A DNA stretch of 64,000 nt from JBBDWJ01 sp963824095 (GTDB taxonomy: Bacteria > Acidobacteriota > Terriglobia > Bryobacterales > UBA6623): contig CAWGNS010000007.1 of assembly GCA_963824095.1 (NCBI GenBank), positions 682,001 to 746,000 of the forward strand, given 5' to 3'. The notes beneath the pieces were generated by a model. The model saw only the letters and a program-made list of their open reading frames with translations, ran no database searches and was not told where the DNA came from. A program made the position numbers and the translations under genes. Every line of letters begins with the position of its first letter. Within the stretch, counting starts at the first letter, position 1. Of the stretch, positions 7,248 through 16,063 are shown in pieces.

Positions 7248-8657
7248 CTACGTCCCGGCGTCGATCGCCTCGGCAACCATCCGGCTGCGCCGCACGCAAT
7301 CGGGAATCCCGATGCCGATGTAGGCGTTGCCGGAGAGCCACAAACCGGGATACAGCGCCAGGCGTTCCTCGATGCGGCGCTGGCGCTCCAGGTGACCCAC
7401 TTCATACTGCGCCATCGCCCGCGGCCAGCGATGCACGCGCCAGGCGGCGGGTTCGGCGCGATAGTCCATCAGCCCGCTCAGCTCACGGTGCGCCAACCCG
7501 GCGAGTTGCTCGTCGGAGTCGGCGTCAGCCTCTTCGGCGCGGCTGCCCCCCAAAAACGCCCGCAGCAGCGCGCGGCTCTCCGTGCCGCGATCGGGAAATT
7601 TCGTATTCACCCAGGTGCAGGCGGTCAGGGGACGCTTCTCGGCGCGCGGAACCAGAAAGCCGAACCCGTCGAGGGCGTGCTCAAATTCCGGCCGCGCATA
7701 GAGAAGAGCGATGGTGACCGACGAATTGTAGCGGATCGACTCGAGCAGATCCGCCAGTTCCGGCGCGGTCTCGCGCAGCAATTCGCCGGCGTGATAAGCG
7801 GGCGTCGCCAACACGACTTCCTCGGCGGTAATCGCATCGCCGCCGGCGGCCAGCCGAAACGCACCGCGCGCGCCCGCGACCTGCTCCACCGTAGCCGTCA
7901 CGCGCCGGACCTTGCCCTCGATCCGCGACGCCAGCGTATCGATGAGCTGCTGCATGCCGCCCCGCAGGCTCAGGAACAACCCGCGCGGCTTGCCGCCGCC
8001 GTTGGCGCCACCGCCATGGTTTGCCGAGCCGCCGCCTTCCGCCGAACGCCGCATGCCGTCGAGCACACCGCGCGTCACACTGCCGAAGCGCCGCTCCAAC
8101 TCAACCAGCCGCGGCAGCACGGCGTTGACGCTGAGGCTTTCCGGCGCTCCGCCGTAAATGCCCGCCAGCATCGGCTGCGCCAGGTATTCGTTGACCTCGC
8201 GGCCGTAATGGTCGATGACGAATTCGGCGACCGAGCGGTCCGGCCCCTCGCGCGGCCGCCGGAACAGCTCCAGCCCCATGCGTGCCTTCGCTTGCAGACC
8301 CAAAAGCGGCGTGCTGAGAATCGGAGCGACGCGGGTGGGAATCAAAAACTGCAGGCCGTCGGGCACCGCCACCAGCCGGCCCTTGCGCAGAACGTAGGTG
8401 CGGCGCAGGTGGTCCTGCGATGCGATGACCTGATCCTCGAGGCCGAGCTCGCGGATCAGCTCCATCGCCCAGGGTTTTTGCGCAATGAAACTGTCGGGGC
8501 CGGCTTCGACGACGCAGCCCTCCAGCCGCTCGCTGCGGATCACGCCGCCAAGGCGGGAACACGATTCCAGCAGCGTGCAGTCATGCCCGGCTTTCGAAAG
8601 GTAGTAAGCCGCCGAAAGGCCGGAGATGCCGCCGCCGACAATGACGATACGTTTCAT
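7248..8657 (-). CDS. hemG: protoporphyrinogen/coproporphyrinogen III oxidase (HemY type)
   Basis: 469 residues from the ATG at 8657; the frame is open further upstream but that part is out-of-frame sequence of hemE. The FAD-binding motif KRIVIVGGGISGLSAAYYLSKAGHDC opens the protein and the C-terminal FAD motif GLWLSGNAYIGIGIPDCVRRSR closes it. EYLAQPMLAGIYGG is typical of HemY/CgoX oxidases. It oxidises the porphyrinogen ring using FAD and oxygen. It starts 32 bases after hemE. Whether it acts on coproporphyrinogen (CgoX, as in the coproporphyrin-dependent branch) or protoporphyrinogen cannot be settled here. The family name hemY is equally valid. Confidence 0.93.
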   Translation of the reverse strand: MKRIVIVGGGISGLSAAYYLSKAGHDCTLLESCSRLGGVIRSERLEGCVVEAGPDSFIAQKPWAMELIRELGLEDQVIASQDHLRRTYVLRKGRLVAVPDGLQFLIPTRVAPILSTPLLGLQAKARMGLELFRRPREGPDRSVAEFVIDHYGREVNEYLAQPMLAGIYGGAPESLSVNAVLPRLVELERRFGSVTRGVLDGMRRSAEGGGSANHGGGANGGGKPRGLFLSLRGGMQQLIDTLASRIEGKVRRVTATVEQVAGARGAFRLAAGGDAITAEEVVLATPAYHAGELLRETAPELADLLESIRYNSSVTIALLYARPEFEHALDGFGFLVPRAEKRPLTACTWVNTKFPDRGTESRALLRAFLGGSRAEEADADSDEQLAGLAHRELSGLMDYRAEPAAWRVHRWPRAMAQYEVGHLERQRRIEERLALYPGLWLSGNAYIGIGIPDCVRRSRMVAEAIDAGT

Positions 8658-8689
8658 GCGAGAGGGGCCCCGGGGGGGCGCGGCGAGCG

Positions 8690-9745
8690 CTAGCGTTTCA
8701 GCAGCGGTGTTTCGACCGCCGGCAGGCGTTCGTAGGCGTGCACCATTTCGACGACCGCCTTGACGTTTTCCAGCGGCGTCTCCGGAAGAATGCCGTGGCC
8801 CAGATTGAAGATGTAGCCGTTGCGCGTTCCCGAGCGGCGCAGAATGTCTTCGACGCGCGCCTTGAGCTCGGGCAGTGGCGCAAACAACGCCACCGGGTCC
8901 AGATTGCCCTGCACGGCGACCTCGTGGTTCACCGCGCTCCAGGCGTCGTCGAGCCGCACGCGCCAGTCGAGCCCCAGCACCTCCGCGCCGGCTTCGTTGA
9001 ACAGCGGCAGGAAGCCCCCCGCGCCGGTGCCGAAATGAATCACCGGAACGCCGGTGGTTTGAATCTGCCGGATGAGCATGCGCGAGAACGGCATCACGTG
9101 CTGCTCGTAGTCGGCCGGCGACAGCGCCCCCACCCAACTGTCGAAAACCTGAATCGCCTCGGCCCCGCCGACCACCTGCGCCGCCGCATAGGGAGCGAGC
9201 ACGTCGACGATCTTGTGCATCAGCCGGTGCCAGGCTTCCGGGGCCTCATACATCAGCCGCTTGGTCCGCAGATAATGCCGCGACGCGCCGCCCTCGATCA
9301 TGTAGCTGGCCAGCGTGAACGGAGCGCCCACGAAACCGATCACCGGCACTTTGCCGTGCAGCGCCTTCTTGACCTTGCTGATCGACTCGCCGACATAGGC
9401 CAGATCGCGCGCATGGTGCGTTTCCAGCTTGTCGACGTCGGCGATGGACCGCACCGGGTTGTGAACCACCGGCCCGTTTCCCGCCGTAAACTCGATCCGC
9501 AACCCCATCGGTTCCAGCGGCAGCAGCAGGTCCGCGAACACAATCGCCGCGTCGACCCCCAGCGCCTCGATCGGCTGCAGGGTCACTTCGGCGGCGAGCT
9601 CGGGGTTCTTGCAAATTTCGAGAATCGAATGGCTTTCGCGCAACCGCCGGTATTCGGGCATATAGCGGCCCGCCTGACGCATGAACCAAACGGGCGTGTG
9701 CGGCACGCTTTGGCGGTAGCAAGCGGAAACAAAGGGCAAGAGCAT
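8690..9745 (-). CDS. hemE: uroporphyrinogen decarboxylase
   Basis: 351 residues from the ATG at 9745; an in-frame TTG at 9778 would add 11 residues. Signature WFMRQAGRYMPEYR lies near the N-terminus, FADLLLPLEPMG carries the catalytic Asp, and GFVGAPFTLASYMIEGG, QVFDSWVGALSP and FNLGHGILPETPLENV follow. It decarboxylates the four acetate side chains of uroporphyrinogen III to give coproporphyrinogen III. It is the first gene of hemE-hemG-kinase on the minus strand. Length matches the family (about 350). Confidence 0.96.
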   Translation of the reverse strand: MLLPFVSACYRQSVPHTPVWFMRQAGRYMPEYRRLRESHSILEICKNPELAAEVTLQPIEALGVDAAIVFADLLLPLEPMGLRIEFTAGNGPVVHNPVRSIADVDKLETHHARDLAYVGESISKVKKALHGKVPVIGFVGAPFTLASYMIEGGASRHYLRTKRLMYEAPEAWHRLMHKIVDVLAPYAAAQVVGGAEAIQVFDSWVGALSPADYEQHVMPFSRMLIRQIQTTGVPVIHFGTGAGGFLPLFNEAGAEVLGLDWRVRLDDAWSAVNHEVAVQGNLDPVALFAPLPELKARVEDILRRSGTRNGYIFNLGHGILPETPLENVKAVVEMVHAYERLPAVETPLLKR

Positions 9746-9951
9746 CTTTTTGAATATATCACCATCGACAGGCCGCAAACCGTTCAGCCCGCGATAGATA
9801 CCACCTTGGGACTAGGTTTGGCGGAGGGCTTGGGGTTCCCCTGGGCAGGCTGGTGAAGCGGTCCTCCCGGCTCCGCGGCCATGCCCTCGCAGTCGTGGAC
9901 GGCATGGCTGCCGGCCGTCATTTGGGTGGTCGAGCCGCCCGAGCGGGGCCG

Positions 9952-10290
9952 CTACCGCTTCGATCCGTTCGCGTGCGGCCCGGAATGCTCCAGCAGCAAA
10001 CTCCGCACTCTCCGCAAGTCGTTCATGAGAGAACGGCTTTTAGCGACGTGGGAGGATAGCTGCCGGAGCTTGAGCGCCGCGAGCCGCAGCGCCTCTTCGG
10101 TGCGCTTGGCGCCTGGCCCCGGCAAACTTTGAATGGCGGCCTCGACTTCCTCGCGAGAGCTCTCAATCGTTTCTAAAAGCAGGTGGAGGTAATCGTAACT
10201 GCTCTCAAGGTGGCAGAATGGCGTTTCTTGGCCTGGAGATGGCCTTTCCTGATTCGCCACGCGGACGATGATGGGTGCGACGGCCGACAT
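9952..10290 (-). CDS. hypothetical helical protein
   Basis: 112 residues, no signal or membrane segment. The centre is strongly helical with heptad-like spacing (YDYLHLLLETIESSREEVEAAIQSL, EEALRLAALKLRQLSSHVAKSRSLMNDLRRVRSLLLEH), suggesting a coiled coil. It has no motif I recognise. It stands upstream of hemE on the same strand, 206 bases away, so it may or may not be cotranscribed. Confidence 0.55.
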   Translation of the reverse strand: MSAVAPIIVRVANQERPSPGQETPFCHLESSYDYLHLLLETIESSREEVEAAIQSLPGPGAKRTEEALRLAALKLRQLSSHVAKSRSLMNDLRRVRSLLLEHSGPHANGSKR

Positions 10291-10516
10291 GAGTTGCGCA
10301 CTGTAGATGCACCTCTGTGGCCAAACGTTCCGTGCCTAACTCATTGATTCTGCAACCCTGTGAAACGCGGGTGCGACCCACTTCTACCGTTCGGGCCCAA
10401 GGACCGGTACAATTTCCCAGGGATTATCCGAATCGAGCCGCGTCAGCAGCTCTCGCCAGGCGCGCACCCACCGCGGCGAGCAAGTCCGTGCCTATACTGG
10501 CAGCAGGTACCCCCAT

Positions 10517-11428
10517 TTGCTGCTCTCCTTACTCGTTCTCGGTCGCGTGCTGGCCAGTTCCGGCTCGGCCGCGCTGCAAAAGCGCATGGCCGCCAGCGGC
10601 CTGGCCCCGACCACGGTATTCGCCAGCGGCATAGGCGTCATGGCGCTGGCGCTGGCGCCGGTTGCCGCCTGGCACCCGCTCTGGTCGCTGCCCGCCGCTT
10701 TCTGGGCCTATGTAGCCCTGACGATGCTGCTCGACGTGCCCGGCAACATCCTGCTTGCCAAATCGTTTCACGAAGGCGAACTCTCGGTGGTCGGGCCGCT
10801 GGCCGCCTACAAGCCGGCGCTGGGCCTGGCCTTAGCCGCCGTCTGGTTGCGCGAGGCGCCTTCGGCGGGCGGGCTGCTGGGCGTGGCGATCGTGCTCTCG
10901 GGAACGTTGTTCCTGGCTCCCGGAGGCCGCCGCGCCGGCTGGGGCACGTTGCGGGCGCTCGCCGCCGACCGCGGCGCGCGCTGGCGGGCGCTATCGATCG
11001 CGTTGACGGCGATTCAATCGGTCTTCGCCAAGGCAGCGATCAATCTGTCCTCGGCCGTCGACCTGTTTCTGGCCTGGGGCTGGGCCAGCGCACTCGGCGC
11101 CGCGGCGATCTGGGTCTGGATCTGGGTGCGCAACGCCCGCGGCGGCGGTACGCGGCCAGACCGCGACGCCCTCCAGGAGTTGCGCCGCGCCGCCCGCCAA
11201 TGGAAGTCGATCCTGTCGCTGGCCGCCCTGTTTCTCGCCCTCGCGCTGCTCTCGGCCCTGGTCTTCGAGCGCATGCTCGTCGGCTATGCCCTGGCCCTGT
11301 TCCAGTTGAGCGCGCTGTTGAACGTCGCCCTGGGCCGCTCGCTGTTTGCGGAAGGCCACGCCGCCTCGCGTGCATTCGCCAGCGCGGTGATGGTCGCCGG
11401 GGCGGCCGTGCTGATCCTGGCGGGTTAG
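10517..11428 (+). CDS. EamA/DMT-superfamily transporter
   Basis: 303 residues with about ten hydrophobic segments arranged as two five-helix halves. ANILLAKSFHEGELSVVGPLAAYKP in the first half and RMLVGYALALFQLSALLNVALGRSLFAEG in the second correspond to the EamA repeats. It begins with TTG at 10517 because no ATG precedes the first helix; the first ATG (MAASG) would remove part of helix 1. Substrate unknown; family members move amino acids, sugars or nucleotides out of or into the cell. Confidence 0.85.
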   Translation: MLLSLLVLGRVLASSGSAALQKRMAASGLAPTTVFASGIGVMALALAPVAAWHPLWSLPAAFWAYVALTMLLDVPGNILLAKSFHEGELSVVGPLAAYKPALGLALAAVWLREAPSAGGLLGVAIVLSGTLFLAPGGRRAGWGTLRALAADRGARWRALSIALTAIQSVFAKAAINLSSAVDLFLAWGWASALGAAAIWVWIWVRNARGGGTRPDRDALQELRRAARQWKSILSLAALFLALALLSALVFERMLVGYALALFQLSALLNVALGRSLFAEGHAASRAFASAVMVAGAAVLILAG

Positions 11429-11464
11429 GCGAGGCGCCATGGCCCACCGCGCCGCTGCGCTAGA

Positions 11465-12919
11465 ATGGGAATCGTCAGCCGTTTCCCAAACGGCAGGATT
11501 CCGGAGTTCACCCCAGTGCCAGCTTATGATCTAACGCCTCGCCCCGTCGCGCGTGTCGAGACCCCTTTCCGCCGCATCGTGACGCAGTTTCCGGTACCCG
11601 AGTCGGTGCCCTTGCTCGAACGGTTGCACGCCGCCGAACCGCTGGCGATGCAGGGCCAGCCGCCCGTGGTCTGGGATCGCGCCGACGGCTTTTCGGTCCA
11701 GGACCGCTGGGGCAACCGTTGGATCGATTGGTCCTCGGGCGTGCTGATCACCAACGCCGGCCACAATGCGCCGCGCATCGCCGCGGCCATCCGCGCGCAG
11801 GTCGACCAGGGCCTGCTGACGACCTACTGTTTCGCCTCCGAGGCGCGCCTGAAGCTCGACGAGAAGCTGCTCTCGATCCTGCCCGAGCCGCTCAAGAAAG
11901 TCTTTCTGCTGACCACCGGCTCGGAGACCGTCGAGTGCGCCATCAAGCTCTGCCGCACCCACGGCCACAAGGCCGGAGGCGACGGCAAGGTCACCATCGT
12001 TTCGTTCCGGAACTCGTTTCACGGCCGCACCCTCGGTTCGCAACAGGCGGGCGGCATCCCCGCGCTCAAGGATTGGATCGTCAATCTCGATCCGGGCTTC
12101 GTGCAAGTGCCGTTTCCCGACGGCTACCGCTGCCCCGATACCTCGTTCGAGGTGTTTGAGCGCAGCCTCGCCGACGCCGGCGTCGAGCCCGGCTCCGTCG
12201 CCGGCGTGCTCATCGAAACCTACCAGGGCGGCGACGCGGCCTTCGCGCCCGCCGAATACATGCAGCAACTGCGCCGCTGGTGCGATCGCCACAACGCGCT
12301 GTTGGTGTGTGATGAAGTTCAGGCCGGCTTCGGCCGCACCGGCACGCTATGGGGCTTCGAGCACTACGGCATCCTCCCCGACCTGGCGCTGTTCGGCAAA
12401 GGCATCAGCAGTTCGCTGCCGCTGGCGGCCGTCGCCGGGCGCCCCGAAATCATGGACCTGCACCCGCCCGGAAGCATGACCTCGACGCACACCGGCAATC
12501 CGATCTGCTGCGCCGCCGCGCTCGCCAACATCGAGACGATCGTGGAAGAAGACCTGGCCGGCAACGCCCGCCGCATGGGCGAGCTGCTGCACGGGCATCT
12601 GCACAAGATCGAGGCAGAATACCCCGAAATCGCCACGGTCATGGGCCGCGGCTTGGTCGCCGGCGTCATCATGATCGACCCGCAAACCGGCGAGCCCGAC
12701 GGGACCCTGGCCTTCGAGATCGTAAAACGCTCCGTCGAGAAAGGCCTGCTGCTGTTCAGCCCGGTAGGCTTCAAGGGCGGCACCGTGAAGATCTGCCCGC
12801 CGCTGATGATTACCGCCGAAGCGATCGAAGATTCGATCGTAGCCTTCCGCGAAGCCCTGGCCGAAGCGGTAGAGCATCGCCGCGCCGGCCGCGAAGTCGG
12901 GGTCGCGCATCAGAGCTAG
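11465..12919 (+). CDS. class III (GABA-type) aminotransferase, PLP-dependent
   Basis: 484 residues. The PLP fold is clear: SSGVLITNAGHN, TTGSETVECAIKLCR, FHGRTLGSQQAGG, CDEVQAGFGRTG (Asp binding the pyridine nitrogen) and FGKGISSSLPLAAV with the Schiff-base Lys312; TSTHTGNPICCAAA follows. The closest functional class is 4-aminobutyrate/2-oxoglutarate-type aminotransferases, but acetylornithine- and diamine-type relatives share these motifs. An N-terminal extension of about 60 residues (FPVPESVPLLERLHAAEP) precedes the core. It converges on the PIN toxin gene, with stops overlapping by 4 bases. Confidence 0.88.
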   Translation: MGIVSRFPNGRIPEFTPVPAYDLTPRPVARVETPFRRIVTQFPVPESVPLLERLHAAEPLAMQGQPPVVWDRADGFSVQDRWGNRWIDWSSGVLITNAGHNAPRIAAAIRAQVDQGLLTTYCFASEARLKLDEKLLSILPEPLKKVFLLTTGSETVECAIKLCRTHGHKAGGDGKVTIVSFRNSFHGRTLGSQQAGGIPALKDWIVNLDPGFVQVPFPDGYRCPDTSFEVFERSLADAGVEPGSVAGVLIETYQGGDAAFAPAEYMQQLRRWCDRHNALLVCDEVQAGFGRTGTLWGFEHYGILPDLALFGKGISSSLPLAAVAGRPEIMDLHPPGSMTSTHTGNPICCAAALANIETIVEEDLAGNARRMGELLHGHLHKIEAEYPEIATVMGRGLVAGVIMIDPQTGEPDGTLAFEIVKRSVEKGLLLFSPVGFKGGTVKICPPLMITAEAIEDSIVAFREALAEAVEHRRAGREVGVAHQS

Positions 12920-13347
12920 GAGCGCGTCTGCAACAAAACCTTGACGCCACAGCGCCGGGCCGCGCGGCTCAAGGCTGCGTTGCGCGTAGCCAGCGGCAGG
13001 CCTCTTCGTACCGCCAGCTCCAGGTAAGCTGCGTCATAGACCGACAACCCCTGTTCCGCAGCCAGATCGCACACCACCGTTAGTGCCACTCCCAGCCCTT
13101 CCTCATCGACAACGGGGTTGAGGCCCCGCAACGCGCGGCGGGCCCTGGCGGACTCTTGCGGTTTGATTCTCTTGCGGCGGGTCAACACCAACAGCGCGTT
13201 GCCGACTTCGTAGAGCCACAAGCCCGGAACGCACAAGGGTCTGCCCTCCGAGACCTCGTCGAGCAGTTGGTCGGTCTCGTCACTCGCTTGCGACGCAACG
13301 CACCAAGCCACACCGACCGATGCGTCCACGACAAAACTCAGGGTCAC
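12916..13347 (-). CDS. PIN-domain toxin (VapC-like)
   Basis: 143 residues starting with GTG at 13347. Acidic PIN residues are present: Asp8 in FVVDASVG, Glu in WLYEVGNALL and Asp in LSVYDAAYLELAVRRGLPLATRN. The family consists of Mg-dependent RNases that cut tRNA or rRNA. The start overlaps the antitoxin stop by four bases (GTGA), giving translational coupling. Confidence 0.9.
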   Translation of the reverse strand: MTLSFVVDASVGVAWCVASQASDETDQLLDEVSEGRPLCVPGLWLYEVGNALLVLTRRKRIKPQESARARRALRGLNPVVDEEGLGVALTVVCDLAAEQGLSVYDAAYLELAVRRGLPLATRNAALSRAARRCGVKVLLQTRS

Positions 13348-13604
13348 GGCCGGCCTTCGTCGATTGCCTGGCGAATATCCCTGTCCGTGAGGAGTTTGAA
13401 CTCCTTGCGGCGGGTCATCTGACGGCGCAGATTCTTGAGCTCGCTCGCTGCCTCGCTCACCTCCCGGAGCGAAACTCGCCCCTCGGGAACGATGCGGGCC
13501 ACCGGCTTTTCGTGCCGCGTGATGACGATCTCTTCTCCCCGTGCGACGCGATCGAGCAGTTCGCCGAAGCGGGTCTTGGCTTCCAGTGCGGTTACGCTAC
13601 CCAT
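13344..13604 (-). CDS. Phd/YefM-family antitoxin
   Basis: 86 residues from the ATG at 13604, chosen over 13616 because GGAGAG lies 5 bases upstream. The N-terminus GSVTALEAKTRFGELLDRVARGEEIVITRHEKPVARIVP is the Phd/YefM DNA-binding fold. The C-terminus (ELKNLRRQMTRRKEFKLLTDRDIRQAIDEGRP) would wrap the PIN toxin. The operator palindrome 16 bases upstream supports autoregulation, which is normal for the family. Confidence 0.92.
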   Translation of the reverse strand: MGSVTALEAKTRFGELLDRVARGEEIVITRHEKPVARIVPEGRVSLREVSEAASELKNLRRQMTRRKEFKLLTDRDIRQAIDEGRP

Positions 13605-13619
13605 GCGACTCTCCAAAAC

Positions 13620-13638
13620 GACTAGTCAATGACTAGTC
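13620..13638. promoter_or_regulatory. operator of the Phd/VapC module
   Basis: GACTAGTCA-A-TGACTAGTC is a perfect 9+1+9 palindrome, 16 bases before the antitoxin ATG. Position and symmetry fit a Phd dimer site. Confidence 0.75.
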
Positions 13639-13724
13639 TAAACCCGAAGCCGTCTCGGAAACAAACCCTCGCAAACGGCCGCCTTGCGCACGCCTAGCGC
13701 CGGTAATTCCGCTACTCTGGAGGC

Positions 13725-15263
13725 ATGCGCACGCGCCTGTTGCCCGCCCTCCTGGCCCTCGTTTCCCTGGCCAGCCCCGCCCTGGCCGCCGACTACTACG
13801 TCGACGGCGCCGGCGGCAACGACGCCCACGACGGCCGCTCCGCCGCGGCGGCCTGGAAGAGCCTCGATCCGGTCAACAGCCATGTCTTCCAGCCCGGCGA
13901 CCGCCTGCTGTTCAAGGCCGGCACCCGCTTCGACGGCCAGCTCAAGCCGCAGGGCTCGGGTTCGGCCAGCGCGCCGATCCGCATCGACCGCTACGGCGAG
14001 GGGCCCAAGCCCGAAATCTCCGGCGGCGGCGTGATGCCCGCCGCGCTCTACCTGTTCAACGTCGAATATTGGGAAGTGCGCGGGCTCGCCATCAGCAACA
14101 AGGGCCCCAGCCGCCAGGCCAAACGCTGCGGCATCTACGTGCTCCTCGAAGACTTCGGCACCGCCCACCATATCGTGCTCGACGGCCTCGACGTTCACGA
14201 CGTCAACGGCAGCCTTGTCAAAAAAGAAGGCGCCGGCTACGGCATTCTCTGGGAAAATCGCGGCACCGGGAAAAAATCGCGCTTCGACGGCCTGCTCATC
14301 GAAAACTGCACCGTGCGGCGCTGTGAGCGCAACGGCATCCTCGGCTGGAGCGGCTACTGGCACCGCAGCAATTGGTACCCCAGCCTGCACGTCGTCGTTC
14401 GCAACAACCTGATCGAGCAGGTTCCCGGCGACGGCATCGTGCCGATCGGCTGCGACGGTCCGCTGGTCGAATACAACGTGATGCGCGATTGCCCGCGGAT
14501 GCTGCCCGACACCGAGGCCGCCGCCGGCATCTGGCCCTGGAGCTGCGATAACGCCGTCATCCAGTTCAACGAAGTCAGCGACCACAAATCGCCCTGGGAC
14601 GCCCAAGGGTTCGACTCCGACTGGAACTGCCGCAACACCGTCATCCAATACAACTACAGCCACGACAACGAAGGCGGTTTCCTGCTGGTCTGCACCAACG
14701 GCGAGTTCGGCGAGCCCGACAACGTCGGCAACGTCGGCACCATCGTCCGCTATAACATCAGCATCAACGACGGCCTGCGCGCCACCGGAAAGCACGCCGG
14801 CGCCTCACCCGCGTTCTACATCAGCGGCCCGGTGAAAGACACCAAAATCTACAACAACCTCGTCTATGTGAACCGCAAGCCCGCCGGCGTCGATCACCAT
14901 CTGGTCAAGATGGATAACTGGGGCGGCCCCTGGCCCATCGACACCTGGTTCGCCAACAACATTTTCGCGGCCGAGGAGTGGGCCGATTACGCATACGGCA
15001 AGGCGGTCAACACCACCTTCGTGAATAATCTCTACTGGGGCGAGCACCGCAACGCGCCCGAAGACGCCAAAGCCATTCGCGCCGATCCGCGCTTTCTGCA
15101 ACCGGGGCTGATCGGAGGGATCCAAGCCCTACTCGGCTACCGGCTCCAAAGCAACTCACCCGCGCGCGGCGCCGCCCTGCCGATCCCCGAAAACGGAGGC
15201 CGCGACTTCCTGGGCCAGCCCCTGCCGAAACAAGGAGCACCGGCCGTGGGGCCGCTGCAATAA
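13725..15263 (+). CDS. secreted right-handed beta-helix protein
   Basis: 512 residues. A signal peptide is visible (RTRLLPALLALVSLASPALAA, cleavage after about residue 22). The mature start ADYYVDGAGGNDAHDG followed by AAWKSLDPVNSHVFQPGDRLLFKAG is characteristic of beta-helix exported proteins. Short repeating strands follow (VRGLAISNKG, IVLDGLDVHDVNG, LLIENCTVRRCERNGI, VVRNNLIEQVPGDGI, VIQFNEVSD, TVIQYNYSHDNEGG, TIVRYNISIND). Such proteins are often polysaccharide lyases or hydrolases. No lyase motif is certain, so only the fold is claimed. Confidence 0.85.
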   Translation: MRTRLLPALLALVSLASPALAADYYVDGAGGNDAHDGRSAAAAWKSLDPVNSHVFQPGDRLLFKAGTRFDGQLKPQGSGSASAPIRIDRYGEGPKPEISGGGVMPAALYLFNVEYWEVRGLAISNKGPSRQAKRCGIYVLLEDFGTAHHIVLDGLDVHDVNGSLVKKEGAGYGILWENRGTGKKSRFDGLLIENCTVRRCERNGILGWSGYWHRSNWYPSLHVVVRNNLIEQVPGDGIVPIGCDGPLVEYNVMRDCPRMLPDTEAAAGIWPWSCDNAVIQFNEVSDHKSPWDAQGFDSDWNCRNTVIQYNYSHDNEGGFLLVCTNGEFGEPDNVGNVGTIVRYNISINDGLRATGKHAGASPAFYISGPVKDTKIYNNLVYVNRKPAGVDHHLVKMDNWGGPWPIDTWFANNIFAAEEWADYAYGKAVNTTFVNNLYWGEHRNAPEDAKAIRADPRFLQPGLIGGIQALLGYRLQSNSPARGAALPIPENGGRDFLGQPLPKQGAPAVGPLQ

Positions 15264-15352
15264 GCCAACACCAACAGGAAAAAGCAATCCGAGCCGCGCG
15301 CGTCAGCGAGCGGTGGCCGACCTGCTTGCGATGCACGCACCTGGCGCCGGCC

Positions 15353-15358
15353 GCTATA
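15353..15358 (+). promoter_or_regulatory. -10 element of the DUF433/DUF5615 pair
   Basis: A perfect TATAAT ends 10 bases before the ATG at 15369. No good -35 is seen at normal spacing. The message would have a leader of only a few bases. Confidence 0.4.
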
Positions 15359-15368
15359 ATCACCACAG

Positions 15369-15698
15369 ATGTCCACGGCGAAGGTAAAAGAATATGTCGA
15401 GCGGCGGAACTCCTCGTATTACGTAACCGGGCGCCGGGTTTCCCTAGCTTCGCTGGTTCATCAATTCCGCAATGGAGCCTCGCCCGAAAGCATTCGCGAC
15501 GAGTTCGACACGCTCAATCTGGAGCAAGTCTACGGCGCCATTGCCTACTACCTCGCCCACCAGCAGGAAATCGACGAGCATCTGCAGCGGCAGGAAGAGG
15601 CATTCGAGGCCGCTCGAAAAAGTCAGCCGCACATCCCACCGAAGGTCCGCAAGAGACTGCGGCAAACGCGGCATCAAACTGTGAACCGGCAGGCGTGA
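15369..15698 (+). CDS. DUF433-family antitoxin
   Basis: 109 residues. The sequence YVTGRRVSLASLVHQFRNGASPESIRDEFDTLNLEQVYGAIAYYLAHQQEIDEHLQ is the DUF433 helix-turn-helix core, in which members define a repressor-like DNA-binding fold. The family pairs with DUF5615 PIN-like proteins, and one follows directly with a 4-base GTGA overlap. A basic tail (PPKVRKRLRQTRHQ) ends it. Confidence 0.9.
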   Translation: MSTAKVKEYVERRNSSYYVTGRRVSLASLVHQFRNGASPESIRDEFDTLNLEQVYGAIAYYLAHQQEIDEHLQRQEEAFEAARKSQPHIPPKVRKRLRQTRHQTVNRQA

Positions 15699-16045
15699 AG
15701 ATTCGTTTCCAAGCGGACGCCGACCTGAGAAGATCCATCGTGACGGGGTTGCGTCGCCGGCAACCGGAAATCGATTTCCAAACCGCGCAGCTTGCGCAAC
15801 TGGAAGGGCTGGAGGACCGCATGGTCCTGCAGCAAGCGGCCGAGCAGGGGCGAATTCTCGTCTCCCACGACTTCGCGAGTATGCCCCTGCACTTCGCATC
15901 TTTCCTGGCACGCCGTAAAAGCCCCGGCATCTTCCTGATCTCGCAAAAGCCCCCCGTGCGCGAAGCGATTGATGGGTTGCTGTTGGCCTGGGAGGCGTCC
16001 GAGCCCGAGGACTGGCTAAACAAGGTCACCTATCTGCCGTTCTGA
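15695..16045 (+). CDS. DUF5615 PIN-like toxin
   Basis: 116 residues from a GTG overlapping the DUF433 stop (GTGA). FQADADLRRSIVTGLRRRQPEIDFQTA and ILVSHDFASMPLHFASFLARRKSPGIFLIS fit Mut7-C/DUF5615 PIN-like domains, with the acidic residues of ADADL and SHDF as the expected metal site. The frame is open far upstream, but that part belongs to DUF433 in another frame. Toxicity is inferred from gene pairing. Confidence 0.88.
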   Translation: MKIRFQADADLRRSIVTGLRRRQPEIDFQTAQLAQLEGLEDRMVLQQAAEQGRILVSHDFASMPLHFASFLARRKSPGIFLISQKPPVREAIDGLLLAWEASEPEDWLNKVTYLPF

Positions 16046-16063
16046 TCGTACTTCCGTCCCCCC

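Noticed and set aside
6642..8693. A 683-codon frame on plus opposite the kinase and protoporphyrinogen oxidase genes
   Set aside because: No family features; the minus strand has intact HemY and P-loop motifs in the same DNA.
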